In this document: one piece after another, positions 8,926-17,685 of the stretch | Layout of the letters: the number at the start of each line of letters is the position of its first letter | Position numbering within the stretch: the stretch's first letter is position 1 | Assembly (NCBI GenBank): GCA_046598525.1 | Contig: JBKJIJ010000006.1 | Coordinates: forward strand, 1 to 64,000 | From: Methylotenera_A sp046598525 | GTDB lineage: Bacteria; Pseudomonadota; Gammaproteobacteria; Burkholderiales; Methylophilaceae | Direction: 5' to 3' | Length of the DNA stretch: 64,000 nt | Notes under the pieces: model-generated | Seen by the model: the letters and a program-made list of their open reading frames with translations, nothing else | What the model was told of the DNA's origin: nothing | Database searches by the model: none | Position numbers and translations under genes: made by a program

Positions 8926-10113
8926 ATGCCCAATTTTGATCTAAAAACCATTATTTTCATGTCGATGCTATTGACCTTTATGCTATCGATGCTATTGGCG
9001 ATTACGCGCTCACATCACAAAGAAGTGCGTGGGCCTGGCTATTGGGCGGTGGGTAATTTGGTGGTTGGGCTGGGCATGGTGCTGGTTTTAATTCAGCTTG
9101 ATACGCCTAAATTGCTGTTTTTGCCTGGCGTGGCTTTAATTGGCACCGGCTTAAGCCTGTATTTAAACGGCATTCAAGCGTTTAATGGCAACGCGCCCAA
9201 TCACCGCATTCCCATTATTATATTTGCGCTGCTGGCCGTAATTGATGGCTATTTTGTGTTGGTTAATGATGATTTACGCACGGCGGTGGTATTAAGCGCG
9301 ATGGTTTTTGCTGGCATTTATTTTGTCTGCGCGCGCTTAACCTTTTCGCGCGATGAAGGCATTACTGGCAATTTATTCTGGATTGCATCAAGCCTATTTT
9401 TAATCATGGCTTTATTAATGTTAATCCGCGCTTTTACCGCATCAAGAGTGGATATTAGTGTGTTTGCAAGCTATGCCACATGGCCAGTAAACGCTTACAC
9501 CTTTATGCTGGGCGCGGTTTCGCAATTTTTTATATCCAGCATTTTTGTCTTAATGCTTAGCTATCGCCTAAACCAAAGTTTAGAATCCATTGCTACTATT
9601 GATGGCTTAACAGGCGTGTTGAATCGGCGCGGTTTAGAAGATGCCGCGTTGAAAATGCAAGGCATTTGCAAGCGCATTAATTTAAGCATGGCGGTTTTGG
9701 TGATTGATGTAGACCACTTTAAAAAGGTAAACGATAAGCATGGCCACCTTTTTGGGGATGATGTGTTGCGCTATTTAACCAAGGTGATTGCTGAAATTTT
9801 GCGCTCTGGCGATGTGCTTGGCCGCTATGGTGGTGAGGAATTTGTGGTATTTTTACCCAATACCTTAGAAAAAGACGCAACGGGATTAGCAGAACGCATT
9901 CGCTTGGGTGTTCAAAAATCCTTACATGACATCAACGAAAAAACCATTAAAGCCACCGTGAGTATTGGCGTGGCGGATTCTGTGCGCGCTGGCTACGATT
10001 TTAAAGGCTTGGTTGCGGCGGCAGATAGTGCGCTTTATGTGGCCAAAAATAAAGGCAGAAACCGCGTGGTAAGCTATACCGACATTACGCGCGATAGCCC
10101 ACAAGATGTTTAA
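8926..10113 (+). CDS. Membrane-bound diguanylate cyclase (GGDEF)
   Basis: A 395-residue protein with about seven hydrophobic segments in the first 215 residues and a C-terminal GGDEF domain. The domain runs ATIDGLTGVLNRRGLED through VIDVDHFKKVND and RYGGEEFVVF. GGEEF is an active form of the signature, so it should make cyclic di-GMP from two GTP. An inhibitory I site, RSGD, sits exactly five residues before GGEEF, so product feedback is expected. The membrane part resembles no named MASE domain that I can assign. It is paralogous to the gene at 10634: same length, same topology and similar N-terminus (LKTIIFMSML versus FKTMLFMSGL). It is divergent from rep, with 166 bp between the starts. 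Confidence 0.92.
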   Translation: MPNFDLKTIIFMSMLLTFMLSMLLAITRSHHKEVRGPGYWAVGNLVVGLGMVLVLIQLDTPKLLFLPGVALIGTGLSLYLNGIQAFNGNAPNHRIPIIIFALLAVIDGYFVLVNDDLRTAVVLSAMVFAGIYFVCARLTFSRDEGITGNLFWIASSLFLIMALLMLIRAFTASRVDISVFASYATWPVNAYTFMLGAVSQFFISSIFVLMLSYRLNQSLESIATIDGLTGVLNRRGLEDAALKMQGICKRINLSMAVLVIDVDHFKKVNDKHGHLFGDDVLRYLTKVIAEILRSGDVLGRYGGEEFVVFLPNTLEKDATGLAERIRLGVQKSLHDINEKTIKATVSIGVADSVRAGYDFKGLVAAADSALYVAKNKGRNRVVSYTDITRDSPQDV

Positions 10114-10187
10114 TTAAGACGTTTAATAAAGCGTTTAATAAAGACGATAACAAATTAAATGCGCACCTACTAATTGATTGAGGCCAT

Positions 10188-10490
10188 ATGAGAACAACCC
10201 GAGCTAGTGCCGCCATTGACCGCTTAAAACGCCGCAGTGGTGATGATAATTATTCGATGAGCATGACGCATAATGGTTTATTTTGCTTGGTGTTGCCTGC
10301 AGCGCCGGCTAATGCCAATGAAGCAGATGCAACAGCACCCAATAAATCTAATCGGCTATGTGAGCCAATGCCGATGGATGACTTTGTGGCCTTTGTGAAT
10401 GCTTACGGGCCGCAAACGCCTAAGCGCGTCAGCAAATTAGAAGTGGCCTTTAGCGAACAACTTGCCAATAGTAAATTAAATAAGTCTTAA
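10188..10490 (+). CDS. Hypothetical 100-residue protein between two cyclases
   Basis: An ATG at 10188 follows a GAGG at fair spacing. The sequence has a basic start (TTRASAAIDRLKRRSGDDNYS), a central low-complexity Ala/Asn/Pro part and a helical end (MDDFVAFVNAYGPQTPKRVSKLEVAFSEQL, in pieces). There is no signal peptide and no membrane segment. I recognise no family. Its place, 74 bp after one diguanylate cyclase and 143 bp before its paralogue on the same strand, allows co-transcription and a possible link with cyclic di-GMP, but this is position only. Codon use resembles the neighbours. Confidence 0.6.
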   Translation: MRTTRASAAIDRLKRRSGDDNYSMSMTHNGLFCLVLPAAPANANEADATAPNKSNRLCEPMPMDDFVAFVNAYGPQTPKRVSKLEVAFSEQLANSKLNKS

Positions 10491-10633
10491 AACCACCATC
10501 TATATAATCAAAGCGCATCTATAATCAGCTGGCATGCGTATACTAATAATCGTTCAGTAATAAGCATCAGCAATTAAGCGCGCGACGCAAAATTGGTTAA
10601 ATTGAAAGTCTAACTAGAAGGCTTATTTACACT

Positions 10634-11800
10634 ATGTTGGCATCACTAGAATTTAAAACCATGCTGTTTATGTCTGGATTGATGGCGCTAGCGCTATCTT
10701 TGCTGTTGCTGGCTATTCATGCGCGCACAGCGGTGGTGGGCGGATTAAAACACTGGGTTGCGGCCAATTTTTGCATTGGCGTTGCCATTATTGTGTTTAT
10801 TCAACAAGGCATTTCAATTCAATCGCGCGCCATTGTCGGCGGCTTGATTATGGTGTGCGGCCTTGCTTTGTATTTCATTTCCATTCGGCTATTTGAAGAT
10901 CGCCCCTTAAACAAAAAAATTATTCTGCAATTGCTAACCGCGCTTTTTGTTAGCAATATAATTATCACGTTTTTATCCAAAAACGAATTCGTTTCTGTTG
11001 TGCTAAACACGGCGCTTTGCGTGCTAATTAGCCTTGCCTGCGCCATTTATTTATTACACAACTCGCGCTATAAACAATCAGCCGAGTATCGATTTACCGG
11101 TGGATTTTTTATTATATTTGCCGCTTTTACTTTATATAGGCTGTATGTGTTGGCTTTAGATAAAGCGCAACCGGTGCTGTATTTAACCGAATGGACACTA
11201 AATGAAGTGACTTTTTTGGCTTGTATGATGAGTGTGCTGGCGATTAATTTTGGCTTTATTTTAATGGTGAATGAAAAATTAGCCGAAATGTTAGCGCACA
11301 CCGCTGGCCATGATTGGCTGACAGGCGTGATGAATCGGCGAAATTTAGAGCAGGTGGCAGAAGCCGCCACATTAAAAGCCGTTAAAACCAAACAATCGCA
11401 AGCCATGCTGTTAATGGATTTGGATTTATTTAAGCGGATTAATGATTCGTATGGCCATTTATTTGGCGATACGGTGATTCAAACCTTTGCCGATTTAGCC
11501 AAAAACAATATGCGCGAAATTGATTTATTAGGGCGTTATGGCGGTGAAGAATTTTGTATTGTAATGCCCAATAGCAGCGAGCAAGAGGCGTGTTTATTAG
11601 CTGAACGCATCCGTCAAAAGTTTGAGAACACCGCCTTGCTGTTTAACGCGGAACATGTTTTCTGCACGGTGAGCATTGGCGTGTGCGATTCGGAACAGGG
11701 CGGAAAAGATTTTAAAAGCATGTTTTCATCAGCCGATTTCGCGCTATATGCCGCCAAGAAAGCCGGCCGAAATGCCGTTGTTTTATTTTCAAGCTTATAA
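10634..11800 (+). CDS. Second membrane-bound diguanylate cyclase (GGDEF)
   Basis: A 388-residue paralogue of the cyclase at 8926. Several membrane segments lie in the first 215 residues. The GGDEF domain begins DWLTGVMNRRNLEQ and contains LLMDLDLFKRINDSYGHLFGD and the signature RYGGEEFCIVM. The I site REID precedes GGEEF by five residues, so feedback inhibition by cyclic di-GMP is likely here too. Both genes probably arose by duplication, with the 100-residue orphan kept between them. The short flank before the ATG at 10634 holds AGAAGG in CTAGAAGGCTT, a usable ribosome site. Confidence 0.9.
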   Translation: MLASLEFKTMLFMSGLMALALSLLLLAIHARTAVVGGLKHWVAANFCIGVAIIVFIQQGISIQSRAIVGGLIMVCGLALYFISIRLFEDRPLNKKIILQLLTALFVSNIIITFLSKNEFVSVVLNTALCVLISLACAIYLLHNSRYKQSAEYRFTGGFFIIFAAFTLYRLYVLALDKAQPVLYLTEWTLNEVTFLACMMSVLAINFGFILMVNEKLAEMLAHTAGHDWLTGVMNRRNLEQVAEAATLKAVKTKQSQAMLLMDLDLFKRINDSYGHLFGDTVIQTFADLAKNNMREIDLLGRYGGEEFCIVMPNSSEQEACLLAERIRQKFENTALLFNAEHVFCTVSIGVCDSEQGGKDFKSMFSSADFALYAAKKAGRNAVVLFSSL

Positions 11801-12106
11801 ATAGGCGCTTGCGCTTTTATTTATCTATTCTTAATTCATCTATTCTTTTTATCTTCTCATCACACCTTTACTCAGCAAGCATTTAACATTTATTTACATT
11901 CTGGCTTAAACATTGCTTATTGACTATTAAGAGCCTAAAACACTGCAATAAAAATAACAAAAAAAGTTAAAAATAAAAGTGCTGCTGACGTTAATGCTAT
12001 AAAAAACAAAGCATTACCAGCAATGGGTAAATTTAAATTAATTTAAGCGATGGTCTTAAGATACTAGGAAAGATCATTAACTCGACATTAATGATTAAAT
12101 TTTGCC
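11801..12106. other. AT-rich intergenic region before the class III cyclase
   Basis: About 306 bases. No open frame of note. Pyrimidine-rich words ATCTATTC are repeated near 11822-11845, and a TTGACT hexamer lies at 11930-11935, but I cannot pair it with a good -10 box. It presumably holds the promoter of the cyclase gene at 12107. Confidence 0.35.
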
Positions 12107-13321
12107 ATGAATGATAAAGTCAATAAAACCACCATCTGCAGCATTATTTTTTTGGATATTATCGATTACTCCAAAAAATCCGTTTCTGAACAAATCGAAA
12201 TCAAAAATCAATTTAATCGGCTGATTAATCACTCTATAAAAGAGATTGAACCAGAAGAACGCATTATTTTGGATACAGGCGATGGTGCTGCTATTGCGCA
12301 CATGGGTTCGCCAGAAGATGCTTTGTTTATATCGTTAAGTATTCGCGATGAAATTTTAAAAAGTAATATTTTAAGTTCTATGCCGCTGTATGTGCGCTTT
12401 GGCATTAACCTTGGCCCAGTGCGCGTGGTGCGCGATATTAACGGCCAGCCCAATATTATTGGCGATGGCATTAATGTGGCGCAACGCATTATGAGTTTTG
12501 CCAAGCCTAATCAAATTGTGGTGTCGCGTTCGTATTACGATGTGACATCGCGCTTAACGCAAGAAATTTCGCAAATGTTTGATTATTCAGGCATTAAGCA
12601 TGATAAACATGTGCGCGAGCATGAAATTTATGCGGTTAGATTACTAAAAGACACCGCGCCAGCCGATGCAAAAACAAGGCATTTTGCGCACATCATCAAG
12701 CCTGCGCAGCAATTTTTAAACCCTGTAAATTGGTTTAAAAAAGTGAGTTGGCGTTATGTGGCACTAGCGTTACCCGCGTTAATGACATTTGCCATTGTGA
12801 TTAAAAGTGCCGCAACGCCGCAAGAGCCAGTGATTACCCTACAACAAACTTCGGTTGAAAAGCCGGTTACGTTTGCTTTAAGCAAAGTGATAGCAAAAAC
12901 GCCGCAACACCATGCACAATTATTACCAAACGAAACGCTGGAAACAGGCTTGGTGAAAGAGGCCGAGGCGGCTGATAGCGATAAGACTAGCTTGCCAGAA
13001 AAACCATTGTTGGCTAAAAATAAAGCTGAAAAGCCAATTGTGATAGCGACGATTGAGGCAAAACCAGCTAAGAAAAAAGCCAGCAAAAAAACCACCGAAA
13101 AAAAGGTGAATGATTTTGCAAGCGCTTCTAATCAACGTTCAGAAAGCGAAATCCAAGCTAAGCCAGCAATGAAAACGGCTGAGCTAACGCCATCTACGGC
13201 ATCGGCACAAATAGAAATTGGCAATCAAAAATCTGGCTGGAAAAACTTTACCGATAGCCTAAAACAAGGCCAAGAGCGCGTTTGTACGCAAGCGGAAATT
13301 AGCATGAATCAATGCCATTAA
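12107..13321 (+). CDS. Class III adenylate/guanylate cyclase domain protein with membrane anchor
   Basis: Residues 1-185 form a class III nucleotide cyclase domain. Metal-binding aspartates are visible in IIFLDIIDYS (Asp17) and LDTGDGAAIAH (Asp59), and GDGINVAQRI (about 119-128) supplies the conserved Asn and Arg. The product could be cyclic AMP or cyclic GMP; substrate-defining residues cannot be judged by eye. A single membrane segment follows at about 214-232 (YVALALPALMTFAIVI). The remaining 170 residues are Ala/Lys/Glu-rich and of low complexity, ending in a short segment KNFTDSLKQGQERVCTQAEISMNQC. The catalytic domain therefore lies on one side of the membrane and a long basic tail on the other, most likely periplasmic. 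This tail is unusual, since most single-pass cyclases put the sensor first. It stands alone, with a strong terminator behind it. Confidence 0.85.
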   Translation: MNDKVNKTTICSIIFLDIIDYSKKSVSEQIEIKNQFNRLINHSIKEIEPEERIILDTGDGAAIAHMGSPEDALFISLSIRDEILKSNILSSMPLYVRFGINLGPVRVVRDINGQPNIIGDGINVAQRIMSFAKPNQIVVSRSYYDVTSRLTQEISQMFDYSGIKHDKHVREHEIYAVRLLKDTAPADAKTRHFAHIIKPAQQFLNPVNWFKKVSWRYVALALPALMTFAIVIKSAATPQEPVITLQQTSVEKPVTFALSKVIAKTPQHHAQLLPNETLETGLVKEAEAADSDKTSLPEKPLLAKNKAEKPIVIATIEAKPAKKKASKKTTEKKVNDFASASNQRSESEIQAKPAMKTAELTPSTASAQIEIGNQKSGWKNFTDSLKQGQERVCTQAEISMNQCH

Positions 13322-13357
13322 TAATGATCTTAATGAATAATCTTAATGATTAATTTT

Positions 13358-13399
13358 AATGAGTTGTTGAAGAAAGCTATTTCAACAACTCATTTTTTT
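13358..13399 (+). terminator. Rho-independent terminator after the class III cyclase
   Basis: A perfect inverted repeat, TGAGTTGTTGAA at 13360-13371 with TTCAACAACTCA at 13381-13392, and a 9-nt loop, followed by seven T. The stem extends into the flanking A/T pairs. It separates the cyclase from kup, which converges on it. Confidence 0.88.
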
Positions 13400-13404
13400 G
13401 ACAT

Positions 13405-15318
13405 TTAAATATGCACTCTAGTACCTAGCTCAATCACGCTATTGCTGGGAATATTAAAGTAAGTGACCACGCTGTCGGCATTACGCATCATGACGGCAAA
13501 TAAATGATCACGCCATTTGGCCATTTGCCCGCCTTGTTTCGGCGTGTTTGGGCCAGAGATAATGGTTTCACGGCTAATAAAGTAAGACGTAATAAATGGA
13601 TCTAGCGCGATATCTTTAATATTGCAATCCGCTAACGCTTTAGGAATATCGGGCGATTCCATAAAGCCATAATTAAGTTTTACCTGCCAAAAGCCTGCGC
13701 CCATTTCATTAATGATAAAACGTTGTGCTTTTTCTACCACTGGAATATCGGCAAAATTGACCGTTAAAATTAAATTATGCTGATGCAAAACTTGGTTATG
13801 TTTTAAATTATGCATAAGGGCTAGCGGCACCTTATCTTGGTTGGCACACAAAAACACGGCGGTGCGCGCAATGCGCGGTTTATTACTGCCGCCTATACTT
13901 TTGCTGGCAACAAAATCTTCTAATTTTGGATCGCCTTCATGAATTTGCTTTAATAAAATGGCACGGCCTTGTTTCCATGTCCACATAATAATCACCAAGC
14001 CTATGCCCAGCGCGACAGGGAACCAGCCACCTTTAAAGAATTTTACTGAGCAAGAAGCTAGCAACATTAAATCCAGCAAAAAAAATGCGCTAGTGGCGCC
14101 CAAGCACAGCCACAGTGGGTATTTCCAGCTATGGCGCAGCACAAAAAAGGTGAGAATAGTGGTAATTAACATGGTGCCAGTGACCGCAATGCCATAAGCC
14201 GCGGCAATTGCCGATGAGTTTTGAAAGGCGATGGTGGTAATAATTACCGCCATTAACAATAAGCAATTAATGGCAGGAATATAGATTTGGCCTGATTTGC
14301 TAGCCGATGTGTGCATGATTTGCATGCGCGGTAAAAAGCCCAAATGCATGGCTTGTTGCGTAATGGAATACGCACCAGAAATAACCGCTTGCGATGCAAT
14401 AATGGTGGCAAGCGTGGCTAATATTAACGCTGGAATTAATAATTCAGCTGGAAACGATAAATAAAATGGATTGCTAACAGCGGCTGGATTGGATAACAGT
14501 AACGCGCCTTGGCCCAGATAATTGAACGCTAATCCTGGCAAAACTAAGCTTGTCCATGCAATGCGAATAGCGGGTTTGCCAAAATGGCCCATATCGGCAT
14601 ACAAGGCCTCGGCCCCTGTAATGGCAAGCACTACCGCGCCAACCGCTAAAAACACACCTGCGCCACGATTAGCCAAAAATTGAAAAGCGTAAAGTGGGTT
14701 AAGTGCTTGTAAAATTTCAGGATTATGCACAATGTGCGACACACCAACGGCGCCTAATGTGAAAAACCAGACAATAATAATAGGCCCAAAAAACTTGCCG
14801 ACCATTTCAGTGCCATATTTTTGAAACATAAACAGCGCAATTAAAATGGCAATTGAAATCGGCATAATGTAGCTTGTTAAGCTGGGTGCAATTAGCCCTA
14901 AACCTTCTACTGCCGATAATACAGAAATGGCTGGCGTTAAAATGCTATCGCCATAAAATAACGCGGCGCCAAACACACCTAATGCCAGTAATAGTTTTTT
15001 GCGTAAGGGCGCATTGGCGGCGGTTGAAACCGCCAGTGCCAGCAAGGCCATCACGCCGCCTTCGCCGCGATTATCGGCGCGCAACACTAAAACAACGTAT
15101 TTAAGCGTGGCCACCAACATTAATACCCAAAATATGGCCGATATGGCGCCAATAATATTGGCTTGTGTTAGCGCAATGCCAGTGGCTTCGCTAAACACTT
15201 CTTTAACGGTGTAAAGTGGGCTGGTGCCAATATCGCCATACACCACGCCAATGGCGCCTAGCGTAAGTGCGGCAACACTTTTTGATTGAACAGGATTACT
15301 TGCAACGTGTGCGCCCAT
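13405..15318 (-). CDS. kup: Low-affinity potassium transporter Kup
   Basis: A KUP/HAK/KT family potassium-proton symporter of 637 residues (E. coli Kup 622). The start TLGAIGVVYGDIGTSPLYTVKE is the family hallmark. About twelve membrane segments follow, with GEGGVMALLALA after the second and the charged C-terminal cytoplasmic part from about residue 460 (RIARTAVFLCANQDKVPLALMHN, in pieces). It imports K+ with protons. The ATG at 15318 has AAGGGA upstream. The 87-bp gap to kdpE holds the 20-bp word TTATATCAATCGCATAAACA at 15370-15389, which is also found before kdpD. It may thus be part of the KdpDE regulon or of one operon with it. Confidence 0.96.
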   Translation of the reverse strand: MGAHVASNPVQSKSVAALTLGAIGVVYGDIGTSPLYTVKEVFSEATGIALTQANIIGAISAIFWVLMLVATLKYVVLVLRADNRGEGGVMALLALAVSTAANAPLRKKLLLALGVFGAALFYGDSILTPAISVLSAVEGLGLIAPSLTSYIMPISIAILIALFMFQKYGTEMVGKFFGPIIIVWFFTLGAVGVSHIVHNPEILQALNPLYAFQFLANRGAGVFLAVGAVVLAITGAEALYADMGHFGKPAIRIAWTSLVLPGLAFNYLGQGALLLSNPAAVSNPFYLSFPAELLIPALILATLATIIASQAVISGAYSITQQAMHLGFLPRMQIMHTSASKSGQIYIPAINCLLLMAVIITTIAFQNSSAIAAAYGIAVTGTMLITTILTFFVLRHSWKYPLWLCLGATSAFFLLDLMLLASCSVKFFKGGWFPVALGIGLVIIMWTWKQGRAILLKQIHEGDPKLEDFVASKSIGGSNKPRIARTAVFLCANQDKVPLALMHNLKHNQVLHQHNLILTVNFADIPVVEKAQRFIINEMGAGFWQVKLNYGFMESPDIPKALADCNIKDIALDPFITSYFISRETIISGPNTPKQGGQMAKWRDHLFAVMMRNADSVVTYFNIPSNSVIELGTRVHI

Positions 15319-15369
15319 GATGATTTAAATCCCTTAAAAAATACTGACAGGGTGATTAAATCATTGTGC

Positions 15370-15389
15370 TTATATCAATCGCATAAACA
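15370..15389. promoter_or_regulatory. 20-bp repeat upstream of kup, candidate KdpE site (copy 1)
   Basis: TTATATCAATCGCATAAACA lies 51 bases before the kup start. An identical copy lies before kdpD at 17643-17662. The word contains the half-site ATAAAC and an imperfect inverted partner. Exact reuse upstream of a response-regulator operon and its probable target suggests an operator; binding by KdpE is an inference. Confidence 0.55.
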
Positions 15390-15405
15390 TGCATAACTAG
15401 TTGTT

Positions 15406-16095
15406 TTAGCTAGCTGCTAGCCTGTAGCCTATGCCTGCTTCGGTTAAAATATAGCGTGGCGCGGCGGTGTTTTTTTCAAGGCGGGCGCGTAATCGGCCCA
15501 TATGAATGCGTAAATAATGCGTGTCATCTACATATTCGGCGCCCCAAACGGCGCTTAGCAATTGCCTGTGCGTAAATACTTTGCCGGGTTTTTGCACCAA
15601 AACCAACAATAATTTAAGCTCAATTGGCGTTAGGTGAGCAGGCTGCTGATTGAGTAAAACGCTCATGCTGACTTGGTCGATGATTAGGTCATCAAGCTTA
15701 AAAATATCATCCCGCAGCGTCATCATGGCGGTGCGCTTTAACGATGCTCTGACGCGTGCAAGTAATTCATTAACGCCAAATGGCTTGGCTAAATAATCAT
15801 CGGCACCCAAATCAAAACAAGCCACTTTTTCTTGCTCTAATTGGCGCGCCGATAGCACCAAAATGGGAATATCGGAATGGGTACGCAGGTAGCTGATAAA
15901 GTCGCGACCATCGCCATCGGGCAGATTTAAATCTAAAATAATCAGGCTAGGTTTGTGTTCACTGGCAAGTTGTTTGCCCTCTGATAATGTGTGCGCGCTA
16001 ATGCTTAAATAGCCATTTGCTTTAAGGCTGGATTGCAGAAATTGACTAATCTGCGCGTCATCTTCAATGATTAATATCAGGCTTTTATCAGGCAT
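15406..16095 (-). CDS. kdpE: Response regulator KdpE
   Basis: An OmpR/PhoB-type regulator of 229 residues. The receiver domain has IEDDAQISQFL, the phosphorylated aspartate in LIILDLNLPDGDG (about residue 55), and PILVLSARQ and YLAKPFGVNEL. The C-terminal winged helix includes LTPIELKLLLVLVQKPGKVF and HYLRIHMGRLRARLE. The sequence pattern (DFISYLRTHSDIPILVLSAR) is of the KdpE subgroup. It is 8 bp behind the kinase gene, so both are one operon. In known systems KdpE activates kdpFABC. No kdpFABC is in this window, and kup follows instead. Confidence 0.9.
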   Translation of the reverse strand: MPDKSLILIIEDDAQISQFLQSSLKANGYLSISAHTLSEGKQLASEHKPSLIILDLNLPDGDGRDFISYLRTHSDIPILVLSARQLEQEKVACFDLGADDYLAKPFGVNELLARVRASLKRTAMMTLRDDIFKLDDLIIDQVSMSVLLNQQPAHLTPIELKLLLVLVQKPGKVFTHRQLLSAVWGAEYVDDTHYLRIHMGRLRARLEKNTAAPRYILTEAGIGYRLAAS

Positions 16096-16103
16096 TAGTT
16101 ACA

Positions 16104-17612
16104 TTAATTAGAATGAATTTGTGGGATTTGTAATGGGAAACTTAAGGTAACGCTTGCGCCACCGCCTTGCCTTTGCTTAAACGAAAGTAGGCCATTGTGC
16201 CGTTTCATAATGGCTTGCACAATCGATAATCCTAAGCCAAATCCTTTACTGTTAGTGGATGAGAATTTTTTGATTTTATTCGCGCTAAAGTCAATGCCAA
16301 ACCCTGGCCCTCTATCACTAACCGTAATATTGATGAAATTATTTTCTTGAATCACCTCAATTAAAATAGGCTCAGCGCCAATATGCAGCACCTTGGCGTT
16401 ATCAATCAGGTTAATTAACGCTTGTACCAATAAGTTAGCATTGCCTTGAAATAAGCGCTCTGCATGATGAATGGTAACAGCCAGATTAAGCGATTCACCG
16501 CGGCTTTGATACATGGCGTTGGCCACGCCAATCAATTCTTCTGGCGATTGCCAATCCATCACAATTTGGTTGGCTTGATTAGATTCTAAGCGGATTAATG
16601 ACAGAATATTTTCGGTGGTATTGGTTAAGTAGCGAGCCTGCGATGCGATTAACAGATTCAGTTGTTTGGCTTGTTCTGGCGCTAAATCGGCCTGTTGCAG
16701 CGTAGTTGCCGCGCCTAAAATAGAGGTGAGCGGTGTGCGCATATCATGCGAAATAGAAGCCAGCAAAGCGCTTTGTATGGCCTCTTCTTGTGCCACAAAT
16801 TCGGCTTGTTTGGCTTTGCTACTTTGTATAAGTCGTTGATACGCTTGTGAAACTTGATCTACGCAGGATTTAATGGTGGCAAAAGTATCCGCGTTATCTT
16901 CCTCTACATTTTCGCCCACCACCAAAATAGGGTCTGTACTTGGCAAGCGGCTAAATGGAATCAACCATTGTTTGGCCGGCGTAAAAGATTCCGTCCAATA
17001 ATCGGTATAAGGGCTAATTGCTTTGCCGTTTGCCGATACCCACTCAAACAGGCGCGCATCTGGTACTGAAAAACTAGCCTGTTCTGCAAAACTAGCTTGG
17101 CTAAGGGTGTATTGGCTAATTTCATAGCGGGCAACGCAAAACGGGCGGTTAAATTCGGCTTGCAACAAGCCGCAGGTTTCTTGCAATAATTGCGGCACAT
17201 CGGTGGCGAGTGCCAATTTTTCAGCCAATGTTCTGGCAAATTGCGCGTGTTTTTTAGCGTTAAGCGATTGTTCAGTTTGGTATTTTAATTGTTTCACCAG
17301 TGTGCTAATCACCATAGAAACAATCAGAAAGCAGCCCAACACTATCCAAGATTGCAGATTAGCCACCTCAAATGTGTAGCGCGGCTCAATAAAAAAATAG
17401 TTAATGCTTAAAAGCGCTAAAGAAGCGGTGATTATGGCTGCAAAAAAATTGCAGCAATAAGCGGCTATCACAACTACCAATAGATTAATTAAGGTAACAC
17501 CCGTGATGCCAAGGGTATGAAAAAAGGGATAATAGATGGCGTTAATAAACGCAAGCAAAACCGACATGCTGAGCAAAGGCAAAATCTGTTTTTGCATGAT
17601 GAGTGCTTTCAA
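16104..17612 (-). CDS. kdpD: Short KdpD-like sensor histidine kinase
   Basis: A 502-residue kinase corresponding to the C-terminal half of KdpD (about 890 residues in E. coli). Residues 10-110 hold four membrane segments of the DUF4118/KdpD transmembrane region (FHTLGITGVTLINLLVVVIAA, in part; SINYFFIEPRYTFEV). A GAF-like domain follows to about 255. The HisKA domain has LLASISHDMRTPLTSI (His about 289), and the ATPase has NLIDNAK, SDRGPGFG and KGFGLGLSIVQAI. The N-terminal KdpD/UspA part is absent: nothing before the membrane region. A TTG start at 17612 follows GAAGGTG and is preferred over the ATG at 17597. It probably phosphorylates KdpE. Confidence 0.88.
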   Translation of the reverse strand: MKALIMQKQILPLLSMSVLLAFINAIYYPFFHTLGITGVTLINLLVVVIAAYCCNFFAAIITASLALLSINYFFIEPRYTFEVANLQSWIVLGCFLIVSMVISTLVKQLKYQTEQSLNAKKHAQFARTLAEKLALATDVPQLLQETCGLLQAEFNRPFCVARYEISQYTLSQASFAEQASFSVPDARLFEWVSANGKAISPYTDYWTESFTPAKQWLIPFSRLPSTDPILVVGENVEEDNADTFATIKSCVDQVSQAYQRLIQSSKAKQAEFVAQEEAIQSALLASISHDMRTPLTSILGAATTLQQADLAPEQAKQLNLLIASQARYLTNTTENILSLIRLESNQANQIVMDWQSPEELIGVANAMYQSRGESLNLAVTIHHAERLFQGNANLLVQALINLIDNAKVLHIGAEPILIEVIQENNFINITVSDRGPGFGIDFSANKIKKFSSTNSKGFGLGLSIVQAIMKRHNGLLSFKQRQGGGASVTLSFPLQIPQIHSN

Positions 17613-17640
17613 ATTGTAACACCTTCAGAGTGTACGGCTT

Positions 17641-17662
17641 GTTTATATCAATCGCATAAACA
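17641..17662. promoter_or_regulatory. 20-bp repeat upstream of kdpD, candidate KdpE site (copy 2)
   Basis: The same TTATATCAATCGCATAAACA occurs at 17643-17662. Here the word is extended to an inverted repeat, GTTTAT (17641-17646), 9 bases, ATAAAC (17656-17661). It lies 28 bases before the preferred kdpD start and so would fall in the promoter. Autoregulation of kdpDE is an inference. Confidence 0.55.
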
Positions 17663-17685
17663 AAGCGGCTTTTTTAAAGCGTTCT

